From assembly GCA_023230755.1 (NCBI GenBank), contig JALNWS010000111.1, forward strand, positions 1 through 14,026: DNA of 14,026 nucleotides, read 5' to 3'. This DNA is from Azoarcus sp. Lineage in GTDB: Bacteria > Pseudomonadota > Gammaproteobacteria > Burkholderiales > Rhodocyclaceae. Shown piece after piece: positions 13,541-14,026 of the stretch. A program made the position numbers and the translations under genes. Position 1 is the first letter of the stretch; each line of letters opens with the position of its first letter. The notes below the pieces were generated by a model. It saw only the letters and a program-made list of their open reading frames with translations. It did no database searches and was not told the origin of the DNA.

Positions 13541-14026
13541 TCAGCTTGTCTTGATGAAACGAATCGCTCCATCATCTCCCTCCACCCGGCAAAGCTCTCC
13601 CTGCTTTACGAGATGGTTCAAATGGGCAATGGCTTCTCCCATGGCAAACATGACCTGGTGTGTGTCCAGTTCGCGGGGGAAAAGCGTACCCAGCAACTCG
13701 CCAGCGCTCCGTGCAGTGCCGCATACAGCCAATAGTGCAGCGCAGCGTTCGCGATGGTGTTCGATCAATTCGTCGACTCTTGTGCGTATGCCACGGAAAG
13801 GCTTGCCGTGGGATGGTAGCACGAGCGTGTCATCAGGCAAGTGATTGATGCGGCGCAATGAATCCAGAAACCAGCCTAATGGATCGTCATCCGGCGTTGC
13901 AGCGAAAACACTGACGTTGGTCGATATGCGCGGTAGCAACATGTCGCCGGAGATCAGCACGCCGAGCGCAGCGCAATACAGGCTGGCGTGCTCGGGCGAA
14001 TGGCCATAGCCGACGATGACCTCCCA
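13541..14026 (-). CDS. MBL-fold metallo-hydrolase, C-terminal part (cut by window edge)
   Basis: The frame is open from the right window edge to a TGA at 13541-13543, 161 residues visible. It carries the second half of a metallo-beta-lactamase fold: the metal-ligand motif GHSPEHASLYC near residues 6-16 of the visible part, the bridging aspartate in ISGDMLLPRIS, and the last ligand in LPSHGKPF. A C-terminal helical or winged-helix domain follows (HQVMFAMGEAIAHLNHLVKQGE), as in LACTB2-like or glyoxalase-II-like hydrolases. The first ligand motif HxHxDH must lie outside the window. The GTG at 13958-13960 is internal, not a start. Only 38 bp separate it from phaC, so co-transcription is likely. 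Substrate unknown; a thioester or phosphoester hydrolase is possible. Confidence 0.88.
   Translation of the reverse strand, partial: WEVIVGYGHSPEHASLYCAALGVLISGDMLLPRISTNVSVFAATPDDDPLGWFLDSLRRINHLPDDTLVLPSHGKPFRGIRTRVDELIEHHRERCAALLAVCGTARSAGELLGTLFPRELDTHQVMFAMGEAIAHLNHLVKQGELCRVEGDDGAIRFIKTS

Noticed and set aside
11601..13844. A 747-codon open frame on the plus strand opposite phaC and parts of its neighbours
   Set aside because: It is antisense to three well-supported genes with complete family motifs. It is rich in His, Gly, Val and Glu as expected of a GC-rich shadow frame, and has no recognisable domain.

Overview
This window is GC-rich, densely coding chromosome from a betaproteobacterium. 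The best fit is the Rhodocyclales (Azoarcus/Thauera/Aromatoleum type). That placement is an inference from gene content (UbiB, an ArgS-SPOR-DsbA order, class I PHA synthase, a TAXI-type TRAP transporter) and from protein character; no marker gene was compared. No rRNA, tRNA, CRISPR array, transposase or integrase was seen.

Layout, left to right. (1) At the left edge a leftward gene begins and is cut off after ten codons; upstream of it on the same strand is ubiB (ubiquinone biosynthesis). (2) A 140-150 bp divergent promoter region separates ubiB from a rightward group: argS, a SPOR-domain membrane protein, dsbA, a short-chain dehydrogenase and a PilZ protein. The region has a TATAAT box and a four-tract G-quadruplex motif. 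(3) A strong stem-loop with its U-run on the minus strand lies between PilZ and the convergent TRAP system. (4) The leftward TRAP system has a TAXI-family periplasmic receptor followed by a fused 4TM/12TM permease with a C-terminal DUF3394-like domain. Two stem-loops lie in the 150 bp between receptor and permease. (5) Divergent from the receptor is a stand-alone BtuF/FepB-fold protein without a signal peptide. Its start codon sits where its own extended -10 box predicts the transcript start. (6) A solitary PIN-domain gene converges on it. (7) A leftward pair, an MBL-fold hydrolase (cut by the right edge) and the class I PHA synthase phaC, ends in a textbook terminator.

How the genes work together. 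The rightward group has an envelope theme: SPOR proteins bind septal peptidoglycan, DsbA oxidises periplasmic cysteines and PilZ senses cyclic-di-GMP. The TRAP genes form one secondary uptake system for an unidentified organic acid or amino-acid-like substrate. PhaC stores carbon as polyhydroxyalkanoate.

No wholly new multi-gene system is evident. The observations most worth a second look are regulatory or domain-level: the G-quadruplex at the argS promoter, the paired stem-loops between TRAP receptor and permease, the possible leaderless start and dyad at the BtuF-like gene, the PDZ-like stretch in the permease with a C8 tract at its front, and the BtuF-like protein that seems not to be exported.
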